The notes beneath the pieces are model-generated. The model worked only from the letters and a program-made list of their open reading frames with translations, was not told the origin of the DNA and did not search any database. Both the position numbers and the translations under genes were made by a program. DNA of 64,000 nt. Origin: Aquanectria penicillioides (Eukaryota; Ascomycota; Sordariomycetes; Hypocreales; Nectriaceae). The DNA is taken from positions 1,798,001 through 1,862,000 of the forward strand of contig PYIU01000006.1 of assembly GCA_003415625.1 (NCBI GenBank), in the 5' to 3' direction. This document shows positions 12,824 to 25,100 of the stretch, piece after piece. Position 1 is the stretch's first letter; each line of letters begins with the position of its first letter.

Positions 12824-14086
12824 TGCATCCGCGTCCGTCCGAGGCCACGTCTGTCTTTGGCATGGTTGACATCAGAGTCAATTACGGAACCAAGCCCACG
12901 AGGCTGATGATGGTCTATCCTCCTGCAGATAGCCTGTCAATCAATTCATTTCCGTGCTAACCATCTCCATCCCTTTCACTTTCAGCTCAAAGACAACGTC
13001 ACGGACAAAAGAGAGAACAGAACGCCTTGCACCGTCTCCCCTGAACTCAACCGGACCAGGCTGGGCTAGATCTGAACAACGCTTGTGGATGAACCCCTGG
13101 ACCCAAACGGCGCGGCGCCAGGCCAATTCGTGAACGAAATGACGATCGCCGTGTTAGCTCGCGAGGTAAATGCGAACTAACCTCCAGATGGGCGAGGCTA
13201 AGAGGAGCCAAGGCATCCTCCTCCAACCCCCCGACCACCGCCCCCGCAACTTTCAGGGCAGCTAGGCCATATGCTAGAACATCACACGGAGGATATCCAA
13301 GACGATTGTCAATCCCATTTTCAGTAACGCAGGTAACCGCGAAAATTCGCCTGGGCGGTGGAAATTGATGTGCGCCGGGATCACACCCAACATAAACGGA
13401 GCGCGTCTAAGGAGCACATGTACATGTACGTACAACAAGTATATTGCAGAGCTAATCTTGGCACGGTCAGCCTCGAGGGAGACTGATTGAAGACACGGAG
13501 AGATGCGTGAATGAGAAAGAAAGCGGGGAAGATGGACAACGCGTGCTGGAGATTGATTAATTCTCTTCGTGCTCACGGTCAAAAACTAGAGCTGGTTGGG
13601 GTTCAGCTGCAGCAGGCCTCAGCAGGCCTCAGCAAAGCGGGCCTCTTACATGTGCGAGGTTACAGACATATGTGAGACTGACAGATGCAGGACTCACATG
13701 CACACGCACGTCCGCAAATATCAAAAAGAAACAAAAAAAAAACAGCAAGGGATGCAGCATACTGAGATACCTGAGTGAGACGAGGGCTCCGATTGTGTCA
13801 CAGTTGCAGCTGTCAGTCCATCAGCTACGCGGGAGAACGCAATGGATGGAGCGAAGGAAAGATAGCTAACAAGGAAGCACATAGAGAAGAGCTAAGAGAA
13901 AGGAGAAGGGGGGAAATGGCATGTTTCTAGATCTTACAGAAGGATTTGTTCTTTAGGATCGTGATGGGATGGAGCATGTGGGATTTTAGGGGATGATCTT
14001 CCTCTAGAAGCTAGCGCAACACGCCAGCCTCGAAGCTGAAGCCGCGGCGCGCACCCGAAGGAAGTTCCAGAAGAATGAAGAATACG

Positions 14087-14109
14087 AAAAAAAAAAAAAA
14101 AAAAAAAAA
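14087..14109. repeat. Run of 23 A
   Basis: Homopolymer followed by CCCGGGCTTCGG. On the minus strand it produces a spurious poly-Phe frame. Confidence 0.9.
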
Positions 14110-14607
14110 CCCGGGCTTCGGAGGGAAGATGGATGGATCCTCCGCTCCGTAATAGGTAGCAGTGGTAGCGAAGGATGACTGACCCAAGATCGATCGCAGG
14201 AGGAAAACCAGACCAACCAGCATCGATCAGGATCAGCGTCTGGGGTCTGGCCTGATGATGTCCATCAGCAGACCCATCTTTTTACGGTGGCTCCACGGGC
14301 CTCCATATTCAATTACACGTCTCGCTTCCACAGTTCCAGCGGCGAAGGGATCCCAATTCCCTGGCCAGACCAACTCCACGTCTCCCGAAGTCGCGACGGT
14401 CGGCGGAAGCAAATGGCCACGAGAGCTTCGCGATGCTAAACGCGTGACCGCTATGGCGGAATTCGGGACGCTGGCGTCTGCTGAATCCAACGGCCTGGCG
14501 CAGGGCTTTTATAGGGCTACTGTAGGCGCCTCCCCCCCCAAAAGAAAAAAAATAGTAATAGCGGGTGGCATTGTCGCCTTATTAACGGAACTTGCGGCGA
14601 CCTACTA

Positions 14608-14690
14608 CGGTCGCACATTAGGCACGCGGTGACAAAGTGCAAAAACCCGAAAATCCAAAATCCCAAAATCCCAAAATTCTACCCTACCTT
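14608..14690 (+). repeat. Left terminal inverted repeat of the outer element
   Basis: Runs from CGGTCGCACATTAGGCAC to TTCTACCCTACCTT and includes tandem AAAATCCC units. It pairs with 22084-22174 over essentially its full length. Confidence 0.88.
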
Positions 14691-14927
14691 TAGAAATCCC
14701 TTAAGTTACCACATTCCACAAGATTACAATGCTACAGCCAGCAAAAGACCTCTTATCTATATAAGATAATATCTATTCTTTATTCAATAAAGGTTAAACT
14801 TATCTATAGATTCTTACTAAAATAAATTGTCTTCTTTCTATAAAAGGATGTAAGGATAGCGCTAGCGCTGAATGTGCGGCGACCAGGCGCCTTATATACA
14901 GTTGTGTGGCACAATTTCGGCACATTG

Positions 14928-15151
14928 TGTTAAACCCGAGGTATCCTGTACACGGGGAAACACCAGGACGCACTTCAGATTATAGAAATGAAGCTCGAAA
15001 TGATTGGATGAAGGTTATATGAATACAATGTAGCTCTATTAGGTCTAGCGCAACCCGACCCCTCTTTTAGAGCCTAAGCGATAAAGCAAGGCTAAAAGGG
15101 ATAAAAAGAAAACAAAAATACATACAATTATACAACTAATTCAATTTAACA
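14928..15151 (+). repeat. Left (5') LTR, 224 bp
   Basis: Aligns without gaps to 21471-21694; the differences I compared are transitions. It retains more C/G in its first half, while the right LTR retains more in its last ~60 bp, so both copies mutated at different sites. Confidence 0.9.
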
Positions 15152-18100
15152 ATTAAGAGTCTTAAAGCTATATTTATTAATGCAGCTATAACTATTCAAT
15201 CAAGCTCTAAAAGCAAGAAACAAACCTTATATCCTAATTCCAAACTAAATATATAAAATAACCTTTAAGACCTATATCCTTAATAATTTAAATGACTAAA
15301 AAACCTTTAAATAAAGCTATAAAGTAAAAATCACTATAGAATAAATCAAGAAGCTTAGAATCCTTAAGGACTCTTTTTAGTTTAAGACTACTTAAATTTT
15401 TAAGCCTATAATATTAATTGCTATAAAATACTTTATAAAAGAGGAAGCTAAGGCTAAAAGCTTAAGATTAAAGTTTATTTAATTAATATAAAGGGCAATT
15501 ATAATAATAAAGCTACTTCCTAAAGATTAAAAACTGCTAAAATGCAAGCTTATAATATTCTACTATAATTAAGAAAAATATAAGATTAAAGTAAATAGAA
15601 TCTATAATATCCTTAATTAAATAATAAAGAAAATAAGCCTTTATTATATTTAAATATATTTACCTATAATAAATAAAGGGAATAATAATAATAATATTAT
15701 AAAATTCTATAATAACCTTAAAGCTATATATAGAATTAATAATATACTAAAAGGAAAATAAGCTTAAAAATGCTATTTTAAAGTGCTAAAATAGACTTTA
15801 AACCTTAAAATTATTTAGTAAGACTAGATTATTAATTAGGAATAGTTTATAAAGATTGTAACTATAAGAAATATTACTAAAGCCTTATACCTAAATGTAT
15901 AATTTATAGACTTAAAATAATACCTTAAAAGTTACTTTTAAACATTCCTTTAAATTACTAAAGTATAATATAAAGATACTATTAAGAAAAGTACCTATAT
16001 GCTAGCTACTTTTGCTTTAAGTTTTAAATATAAGATTAAAAAAAGAAAAGAGACTAAAGGAAAGCAATATAAAGCTCTAGTATAAAAGGGAAACTTTAGA
16101 CCTATATTTTAAGGCTTAAACCTACCTTTTAAAAAATGTTCTTATTTAAAGAGCTTATAACCTAAATAACTTAAGTTAAAGAAATAAAAACAAACTCTAA
16201 AGGAAAATAATTACTATATCTTATATAGAAAATTATACTTTAATGCTAATACCTAAAAGTATTAGATTGTATTCCCTAAAAATATACTTAAGCAAATAAA
16301 AAGGCAGAAGTAAATAGATAAAAGATAGAAAATACAATTAAAAGATTAAATTAAAGTCTAAAAACTATATAAAAAGCTTAAGAAGCAAACTATATAACTA
16401 ACTAAAGATTTAAACTAATAACTAATATTATAAATCCTAATCTTAAATTCTATAGCTATTTTCCTTATTTTATATAGTAAATACCTATTATAAATCTTAA
16501 TTATATTTAACTTAAGGATAATACTATATATTTTTAATAATAAAAAGAAATTTAAGAATCTTAAACTAGCTCTATTTAATAAAGTTATCTTTACTAAATT
16601 AAAGAACCTCTTAATTTTAGGATATAAAAATATAGAAATTAAAGTTTAAAACCTATAAGGCAAAGCTTATTTCCTTATTTTAAGGCATATTGCTTACTGC
16701 CTATAAATTAAAATAAATTTAGTTTTATTAAAAAGACTCTATTAATATAGTTATTAATAGGATTAAAGAAATAAAAATAATATTCTAAAATATAGGAGTA
16801 GGCAAGCTTTATATAGATTAAAGATTGCCTATAATTAGTATATTTTAGATTATAAGCCTATTACTTAAGAATAAAGCTTATTTATAATAAATAAACCTTA
16901 TTATAACTTATAGATGCTAAAATATCTATAATAAGTAAAAGCTATAAGATAGTACTATTAATTAAATTATTTAAAACCTAAAGCATTAAAATACTTAATT
17001 AACTATACTATTAGTGTAAAGATTAAAGGCCTAATAATAGTTAAATGTAATGCTTATAGATTAGATAAGATAAAACGCTAAAAGCATTGCAAACTATAAA
17101 TATAAAGCTTAATTCCTAAAGAGTAAGTTTCTTTAGACTTTTATAACTTTCAATCTAATATAATAAACCTTTCTTTATGCACTATTATAATAAACTATAT
17201 ATTAGGAATATACTAAAACTATTACTTTAAAAATTAAAAAGAAGAATAATTATTATTAATACTATAAAACTTTACTTAAATATTAAAAATAAAATATAGA
17301 ATTAAACTTTAAGTAATAGAAATAAATAATAAGCTTTAAAAGAGCAATTTAGTTTATATATAGCTAGATTAAAGAGAAATAGCAGTAAAAGAAAGTGCCC
17401 CTTAAATATAGTAATAGAATAGATTAAAAGAACATTTTAGAAAAGTAATAAAAGAAAAAACAAAAGTTCTTACAATTAAAAGTGGTCTATTAGCTAGACT
17501 ATAGCTAAAGATAGTAAGAATAGCAGTATATTTACTAAATTGAACTTTAAAATAAGAACTTAAGTAAAAAACATTATATAAAAGCTTCTTTTTATTAATT
17601 TAAAGCTTAAATAAGAATTGCAAGCTATAAATTACTTACTTTAGAACAATTAATTATAAATTATTTGCAATAACTAAAGACGCTTAATTAAAGAAGAATT
17701 AACTTACATCTAAAACAAGCCTAAAGGCTTAAATAGGTTATCTTATAGAATACAATTCCTAAAACCTCTTTTATATTTAGAATCTAATTATTAATTAAGT
17801 GTATATAACCTAAAATATTATCTTTAATAAAGAAGACCTTTTTTTAGTAAGCAATACTAAAATAAAAGAAACTATAGATAAAAAGACCCTTAAAGAAATA
17901 TAAATATAAATAAAAGCTCTTTTTAATATTAAGTAGGTTAATTAAGTGAATAATACTAATTAACTATAAGATAAGCTTTAAACTACTAAAATAAGCCTTT
18001 AAAATATAATTAAAGACTTAAAAACTAAAAAGAAAAAGAATATAGATAAATTATAGATTAAAGATAGAAAATACACTTAACTATAGTTTAAACCCTTTTT

Positions 18101-18699
18101 AACTCTACCAAAAAGTCTAGCTTTTGCCTTTTTAGCTTTAGCAATAAAGTAAAAAGGAAAATATTTAATACCCTTAATACTAAATACTAGCTTATAAAGG
18201 GAATAGGTTAAGCTCTATTAAGCCTTCTTTATGGAAATAAAAGCTATACTATTTAAAAAATGCAAAAATACTATTATAATTAAGGCAATATATACTAAAA
18301 TTAAATATAAAAAGCATAAATTAAAATATAAGCTGCAAAAGGATAAAATGGACTTTATTTAAAAGAAATAAAAACTCTATTAAAAGAACCTACCTTAAGT
18401 ATTAAGTTTTTATAGAAATGTTTTTAGGTATAAGTTTAAGGCTATATTCCTAAAAGCAAAGAAAATATACTTAAAGAGTTACTAGTAAATAAAGTCTTAG
18501 ATTAAAACACTAAAAAGTAAAATTAAGTTTTATAACTTATAATTTATTAATTATATATAGGTTTATATATATAAGTTTAATAAATACAAATACTTATAGA
18601 AATATAAAGCTAGACTTATTATTTAAGGAGATTAATAGTAAAAGGCAAGTTCTAAAGAAATATATATTACTATACTAATAGGAAAATTGTTTAGAACCC

Positions 18700-19200
18700 T
18701 ACTTACAATTATAGTAAGGTTTAATCTTAAGATATTATAATTTAATGCAGTAAATGCATTTATAAATGCAAAATTACTAATAGATATATTTATAAGACCT
18801 TTGCTAGAATATAAAGAGGGCAAAAATAAAGGCTAAATGCTATTACTTAAGAAAGCACTTTATAGATTAAGAATTGCATCTCTTTTATAGCAAATAGAGC
18901 TTAAAACAATATTATAAAATATTAGTTTTAAACTAATCCCTTATAAACTGTATTACTATAATAAAAGTAAAGTTTTTATCTTCTTTTATATAAATAATAT
19001 TATAATAATATATACTAAAAGATATAAACTAATTGTAGATAAAGCAATTGCAAGTCTAAAGTTAAAATACAAACTAATTAGCAAAAGCAAGCTATAGTGA
19101 TTTCTTAGGATAGAGATTATTTAAGAACAAAGTTAGAAATTGATTTAAGTAACTTAAAACTTATACTTAAAGAAGATTTATAAATTATATACTTTAAATA
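18700..19200 (+). pseudogene. Copia reverse transcriptase remnant
   Basis: Translation of the plus strand, reading through stops, gives the Copia RT sequence order. FNAVNAFINAKL (about 18740-18775) corresponds to the 'FDVxxAFLxAxL' motif. KKALYRLRIASLLW (about 18850-18900) corresponds to 'KALYGLRxSPxLW'. YINN at 18987-18998 stands where the catalytic YVDD should be, with both Asp codons changed to Asn by G-to-A. Numerous TAA/TAG stops and loss of the catalytic aspartates make it non-functional. Confidence 0.88.
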
Positions 19201-19469
19201 AAGGAAATGCAACTTTAATAGAGAAAATAGAACTTTTCCTAAATAAGTAAATTGCTAAATAAAGTATAATAAACTAATATAAATAAATAATTGGCTTAAT
19301 TCTTTATATAGCAGTTATCACTTAACTAAATATTGCATTTATTATATTATATTTTATAAGATTTATAATAAATCTAAAGGAACTATATATAAAGGCAATA
19401 AATTAAGTATTATATTATCTTTATGCAATTTATTTCCTTACTTTATAGCTTAAAGGTAGAAATAACTTC

Positions 19470-19960
19470 TTAATATACAGTAATATATCTTTTGCTAATA
19501 ATATATTAAATTGGAAAAGTTTATAAGTATATATAATAAAACTTTTTAGTAGATTAATTAAATAGTATATAAATAAATAAGATATAATTATAATATTAAC
19601 TATAAAGGCAGAACTACTTGCTCTCTTTTAAGCTATAAAAGAAGGACTTTATTAATAGAGACTATTTATAGAACTTAAAATTAAGCTTTAGAATTCTATT
19701 TTAAAACTTATTTATAATAACTAATAAACAATTAAACTTATTTAAAATCCTCTTAAGAAATTAAAGATTAAGCTTAAATATATTAATATATATAATTATT
19801 AGCTAAAGCAATTTATAATAGTAAGAACAATCTCTATTTTATATAAATAAAGTGTAAAATTAATAGCCAATAGTTTAATAAAGCCATTATAAGGCAAAAC
19901 CTTTCTTAAAAGCCAAAAATAACTTAAACTTATAAACTTAATAAAATGCATTTAAATATA
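19470..19960 (+). pseudogene. Copia RNase H remnant
   Basis: The plus-strand translation contains TIKAELLALL near 19590-19622, equivalent to the Copia 'STTEAELLALS' motif. It continues with an IYNNQQTIKLI-like segment near 19710-19745 (from 'CDNQQTIRL') and a VKLIANSLIKPL segment near 19855-19890 (from 'xMxADGLTKxL'). The acidic residues are largely replaced by Asn or Lys through G-to-A changes. It is the last recognisable pol domain, about 1.5 kb before the 3' LTR. Confidence 0.8.
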
Positions 19961-21470
19961 ATAAAGTTAAGATTTATAAGAATATATAATTAAGGAAATA
20001 CTAAAAGGCTTATAGCTTTAATATTTAATATTATAAAAATAGTAAAGAAATAAAATATTAATACAATAAAATTTATTAATTTAATACTACTATAATAGCT
20101 ATTAGCTAAAAGGCAAAATAATAAAATAAGCTATAAAATAGCAAAATAAACTTTAAAATAATTTTAATTATTTTATCTACTAAAAATAAAGGTCTTTAAT
20201 AGATAGAAAGGTGTCTATAATATACCTATTTAATATAACTTTAATAGCAATATATTGCTTATTCTTTTTCTATAATATAAAAATTAATTTTATAATTTAA
20301 AACATAAAAACAAAGTGCTAAATTAAACTCTTACCTTCTTTTTAATATTATTGCCTTAAATATAATTTAAGAAAAACAATACTATAAAAAGGGCAGTAAA
20401 AAGGCTATTTTATAACTTAAATTAGCAAAATAAACTATAAAATAGTAAAATAAAATGTAAAATAATAATATAAATACACTTATATAGAGCAGCAGCAGCC
20501 ATTAGGGTTGCAGCATTTATAGCACTGCCTTAAGGCGCTAAAGTGCTTTTAGCACTTGCCATTACTTTAGCCCATAAAGGCCAATAATAAACAAGCAAGG
20601 CAGAGCATTAGCTACTACTAAAAGGCACTATATAAAGCAAAACTATTAAATAAAGCTTAAAAATTAATTTAAAAATACTTACAGTTTGGCAGTACGCTTG
20701 GCTATAGCAGAAAGTTCTTTTGCCTAAGCTATACAAGCAGCTTAAGCCTGCATACAACCCTATTATTAATTTATACCACTAAAATAAAGTTAGTAATATA
20801 TAATTCAGTTTTAAGCTGCAAAATAACTTATAGTAAAGGCAATAAGGAGTTAGTAAAAAGGGGGAATAGCTTATTAAATAAATTATTACTATTATAAGTA
20901 ATTAATAAAAAAAGAGCTATAAAACCTAAAAATAAACTATAAAATTTAATTTTAAATTATAAAATTTAATTTTAAACTGCAAAATTAACTTATAATATAG
21001 TATATATATATATATATATATATCTATTAGAATAACTATAGTTAATATATATAAGTTAAAGACTAAAAATACTATAAAGATATATATATAAAATTGTATT
21101 AAAGCTAAAGAAAGAAGAAAGAAAAGAAGTTTAAAATAAAGGAATAAATTGCTTTATTTATAAGTAAGAATCCTTCTATAAAGATAAAAAGTAAGATTAA
21201 AGTAAAGTAATTTAAAGAACACTTTCTATTATAATTTATAATTATTCTATTATTTCTATTTATTAAATAGATAGTATTTATAAAGTAATTAAAAATGCCT
21301 ATATATAATAATAAATATTAAGCAAATAATATTAATAAAAATGCAATAAATATAAAAATAAAATAGGAGTATAAAACAAAAATAGAAAGCTATAAATAAA
21401 ATATAGAATTAATAAATAAACAGTAAATAAGAAATATATTAGACCTGCCTTTAGTAAATTTAGAGGGGTA
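19961..21470. other. Extra AT-rich 1.5 kb between RNase H and 3' LTR
   Basis: Copia elements normally end shortly after RNase H, so this stretch is unexpected. It contains a less AT-rich island (about 20475-20790), repeated segments resembling TATAAAATAGCAAAATAAA (about 20130 and 20435) and ATAAAATTTAATTTTAAA (about 20940-20980), and a TA microsatellite at 21001-21023. Possibly a second nested insertion or an added non-coding module. Confidence 0.5.
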
Positions 21471-21694
21471 TATTAAACCTAAGGTATTTTATATATAGGG
21501 AAACACCAAAACGCACTTTAGATTATAGAAATGAAGCTTAAAATGATTGAATGAAGGTTATATGAATATAATGTAGCTCTATTAGGTCTAGTGCAACCTA
21601 ACCCCTCTTTTAGAGCCTAAGCGATAAAGTAAGGCTGGGAGGGATAAGAAGAAAACAAGAATACACATAATTACACAACTGGTTCGATTCAACA
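21471..21694 (+). repeat. Right (3') LTR, 224 bp
   Basis: Begins TATTAAACCT, the transition-mutated form of the left TGTTAAACCC, and ends ATTCAACA. It is preceded by the purine-rich tract TAGAGGGG. Confidence 0.9.
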
Positions 21695-22083
21695 CATTAT
21701 GCCTAAATTGCTTGATCTTTTGGTCAATTGGTTGAATGGGCATGCCACCCTATCTCTTCATAAAGGACTACTAAATATTAGTCTTTATATAATAAAGATA
21801 GGTAATATATCGGCTTGAATAATAGATTAGTTACCGCTATAGCAAAAGATCTAGCAGTAATTGCAGTTACTGCAATTGCTAAGTGTTATATATCCATATA
21901 TAACGCACCGATTGGCCACTGCTGCACTATTATTATAAGTATTTTAGGTTAATAGTAAGATATATTATATAATACATTTTATAAAGCAAAAACTAGCCTT
22001 TTTAATTATTAGATCTAAATAACTTTATTATATAGTAATAATATAGGCTAATTTATAACTGTATGCAATGGATACTGTATGTG

Positions 22084-22174
22084 AAGGTGGGGTAGAATTT
22101 TGGGATTTTGGGATTTTAGGATTTTGGATTTTTGGGTTTTTGCACTTTGTCACCGCGTGCCTAATGTGCGACCG
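22084..22174 (-). repeat. Right terminal inverted repeat of the outer element
   Basis: Reverse complement of the left TIR with one additional AAAATCCT/C unit. It ends in GCGACCG followed by TA. The inner end, AAGGTGGGGTAGAA, matches the left inner end with one change. Confidence 0.88.
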
Positions 22175-25100
22175 TAACCTACGGGCGACTACACTTACAG
22201 AGGGAGAGAGAGAGAGAGAGAGGGTAGAGGCAGCTATGACCATTCCCAACTGTGCCTAGCTAAAGCGATAGAGCGCCTGTCCGTCCGCCCTCTCTTCCTC
22301 CCTACCACAACGCACGACGCCTGACTTTGCGCCTCGACGGAATGCGCGGCGCCATGGCTTGAAGATAGTGCCTCGTTGCTTCTTTTCTGTCGAGTGTGGA
22401 GAATATCGGAAATCAAGCGGCGCTACTCCGTAGGTTCCCGTTCTTGGTGCCATCGCCAGAGGGAAGCGATCCACCGCAATTCCCCAAACTAACAGGGACA
22501 GCTCGCTAGCCTGGGGGAGGCATTGGCATTTTGGCTTGGCTCTGGCTCTCTACTGCGTGGGCGTTTTTTCCTTCTTCTGCCGGTCTTCTCAACCAAGCCA
22601 AACGGGGGGGAGAGAGAGAGGTAGGGGGTCAGGCAGTCCCAATATTTCAACCGTCAATGCCCGGCAGTGGAAATTGACGTGCTAATTTGGTACATGAAGC
22701 TACTGTAGGTCCCCCCAGCTGCTGGAACTGCCAACGGAAGGGATTCCTTCACCAGGCGTTTGCGTTTTCGGTGGCTGGGTTGCATGGAGCGGGTTTCGTT
22801 TCGTTTGCGCAAGGAGTTGAAGTTGGAGCCTTGATGTGGCCAGAGCTCTAGGAGAGACAGTGTCCCAGCAGCAACCGTCCATGTTCCGTCGATGCACGGC
22901 TGCCGATCGTGGTTTCTCCGTGAGTGGGTACCCGGCCGGGCGCGCGATAGCTTCAGAGCCTCGACGCGTGTGTGGGCGGCGCGCGTCCAATGCCGGAACC
23001 TACAAACGCGTCTGCGTATGGAGAACGATCGACAACGGGGCCATTAAGAGCAAAAAAAAAATTTAGACACGGATTGTGACCGCAGTCTATCAATCAACTA
23101 GTCACTCGATCATTCAGGCGGTTCCAAATGGGATCCCGTAGCTTAGCGGAAACCGGTGAACCGGACGCAGCCCCCCCCTTCCCCAACGGAGGCGAGGCTT
23201 GACAGCGGCGGCTACAGGCAACGGGCAACGTGACATGCGACTGCGTGACTGCGTGACTGCGTGACGACGGGTGGGAAGGGGGGGGGGCCATTGACTATTG
23301 AAAGCGAAAATTATGTGACAAGTAATTTGAGTACTCAGCACAGTACGGCGCCTTTTCCCACGTGGGCCGTAGCCGCAACAAGACACCTCAGAGACATGAC
23401 GCAACCTGAATCCATTGTCATTTCGCTCGACTGCCTTTTCTGGCCGTGCCTCGCAGTCACGGTTCACCCACAAAGGCGGCAACCTTTGATTGCCAAAACA
23501 CGCTACCCCATCATCAATCCCTCTACGGAAATAGCCCACACGCCGTGTGCCAGATCCCATGTGCCATGTGTCGTGCCGTGCTGCGGACTCGGTGCTCCCC
23601 TCATCTCAATGGAGAGCAGAGAGCCAAAGCTAGGCCAGTCCGGTTCCAGTGTAACCCTCCTTTTTTTTTCCGTCCCGGCAGGATCTCCAAGTCCCCAGTA
23701 AAAAAGTTGGGATGAAAGTCAATCGCACCATGAGGCTTGCCCTCAGGCCGACCTCGATTGCCCAAACAGGCAATCCCCAAAATAAATCCAACCTCCCTTC
23801 TTGGGAACCCCATCAACGCCACGCCTTCTCCCATTCGTTGCCTTCTCCCCGATTCGTCCCAGTCTTACATGCTCGCTCGCCCTGTGCCGCCAGAGTTTGG
23901 CCCTTTCTCTCCAATATTCGGCACTCCGTTGCAGGTGTTCCGCACTGTCACGGCAGTTTTTTGCCCTGTGCAATGCACTGCACCATTCAGCATGTCGGTG
24001 GAATCAAGCAAGCAAGCAGGTAAGCAATCAAGCAGGCAAGCTAGTACCGGCAGGTGCCATCTCACTAACTCCAACCACTGTACGGAGTACCTACGTACCA
24101 CATCACATCCCTCCGGCGTGCGGCACAGTTCGCCCAACGCCAAGCTCGGTAGATTGGCCTATCGACTTACACAGGCCCATTTGCCAGGCAATTTGCCTTT
24201 TGGCTGCCTTTTGAAGCCTCAAGTTTGACGTCAAAACGGTTCGCCCATTTCCCCCCTTCAAACCACCCCGGCCGATGCGCACTGCGCCGCACGGAACTCC
24301 ATCGCCCCATGTCCATCCTCATCCGATGTGCATTCCCCCATCACCGCATCAACCGCACCCCGGACCGTACCACTCTGGCCTTAGATGGCCCAAGTAGTAC
24401 GTTCAATCCTTGACTGGTTTGACTTTCACAGCAGATTCCTACGTAACGAGATGAACCAAACAAAACATCATTTCCAAAAAAAAAAAAAAAATTTGGACTG
24501 GATAAAAACAAACTACGTCAGTGCAATGTGTTGAACAACAAATAATAAGGGGGGGGAAACCCCCGTATACATCAAAACAAGACAGAATCTCCACACCAAC
24601 CAGAGATACGAGGCGCCGCGACATACATATCCGAAGATCTAACCTGCCTAGCGAGGTCTCTGCTTTCTTTTCCCATCGCAAGAACTGCATGCAGTACGAC
24701 GCCGCCAGGAAAAGCAACCATGCACACAGGCCGGGACTTTCACCGCTCCCATGCCGGTGCCACCGTGCTTCTTCCTCCCTGCCTCCCTCCCCTCCCTCTC
24801 CCCTCCGACTTGACTCGTCCAAGATGAACCAAAATTAAGAATAGACGTGTAAAGTAGAAAATGAAAAAAAATGAGTCTCTCCAATGATATCGTAGCATCT
24901 GTCCGTAGCTCGGTCTCGAAATACGGGGACCCCTAGTCCAACGCGACCCTTTGGTCGCTTGCAATTGGGGACGCGTGAAGTCATGTTCACCGCGATCTTG
25001 GGGGGCTTCGGTATGGGCACGGACGGCTGCGTTGCACTCAACTTAAGCTAACTGCTGCGCACGTACATAACGGTCCCGAAAGGACGGTAGCCAACAAAAT

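Larger units (their letters stand above)
9478..14607. other. Gene-free stretch left of the transposon block
   Basis: About 5.1 kb. Open frames up to ~175 codons exist (for example 10785-11312 and 11676-12209) but are low-complexity, overlap on both strands and show no domains. It contains a 26-G run, a TGTCAT hexamer array, a CTGGAG array near 11905-11935, and a 23-A run. The first ~200 bp should hold the glycogen synthase 3' UTR. Confidence 0.55.
14928..21694 (+). mobile_element. RIP-degraded Ty1/Copia LTR retrotransposon
   Basis: Two 224-bp LTRs in direct orientation bound a 6767-bp element. The left LTR starts with TGTT and ends with AACA, as expected for retroviral-type ends. Five-base target duplications are CATTG (14923-14927) and CATTA (21695-21699), differing by one G-to-A transition. 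The purine tract TAGAGGGG lies just before the right LTR. Order is plus-strand: decayed gag/protease/integrase region, then reverse transcriptase (about 18700-19200), then RNase H (about 19470-19960). This RT-RNase H order without a downstream integrase is Copia-type. The interior is extremely AT-rich, almost devoid of CpG and full of stops, the signature of repeat-induced point mutation. Confidence 0.9.
14608..22174. mobile_element. TIR element (TA target), ~0.8 kb, interrupted by a Copia element
   Basis: Both ends begin with CGGTCGCACATTAGGCAC (reading inward) and are directly flanked by TA (14606-14607 and 22175-22176), the target duplication of Tc1/mariner-type elements. Left TIR is about 83 bp and right about 91 bp. 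They are nearly identical apart from one extra AAAATCCC-like unit on the right and a few substitutions. Removing the Copia insertion and one copy of its target duplication leaves about 795 bp with no open frame. It is therefore a non-autonomous, MITE-like element or a deletion derivative. The parts outside the Copia keep CpG sites (for example AGCGCTAGCGCT at 14858-14870) and are far less degraded. Superfamily assignment is inferred from the TA flanks only. Confidence 0.8.

Noticed and set aside
14255..14632. 125-codon frame ending inside the left TIR
   Set aside because: Runs into the transposon end, has no recognisable domain and sits in repeat-flanking DNA.
18632..18823. 63-codon open frame on the minus strand inside the AT-rich block
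   Set aside because: It is antisense to the degraded Copia reverse transcriptase and arises from AT-rich composition.
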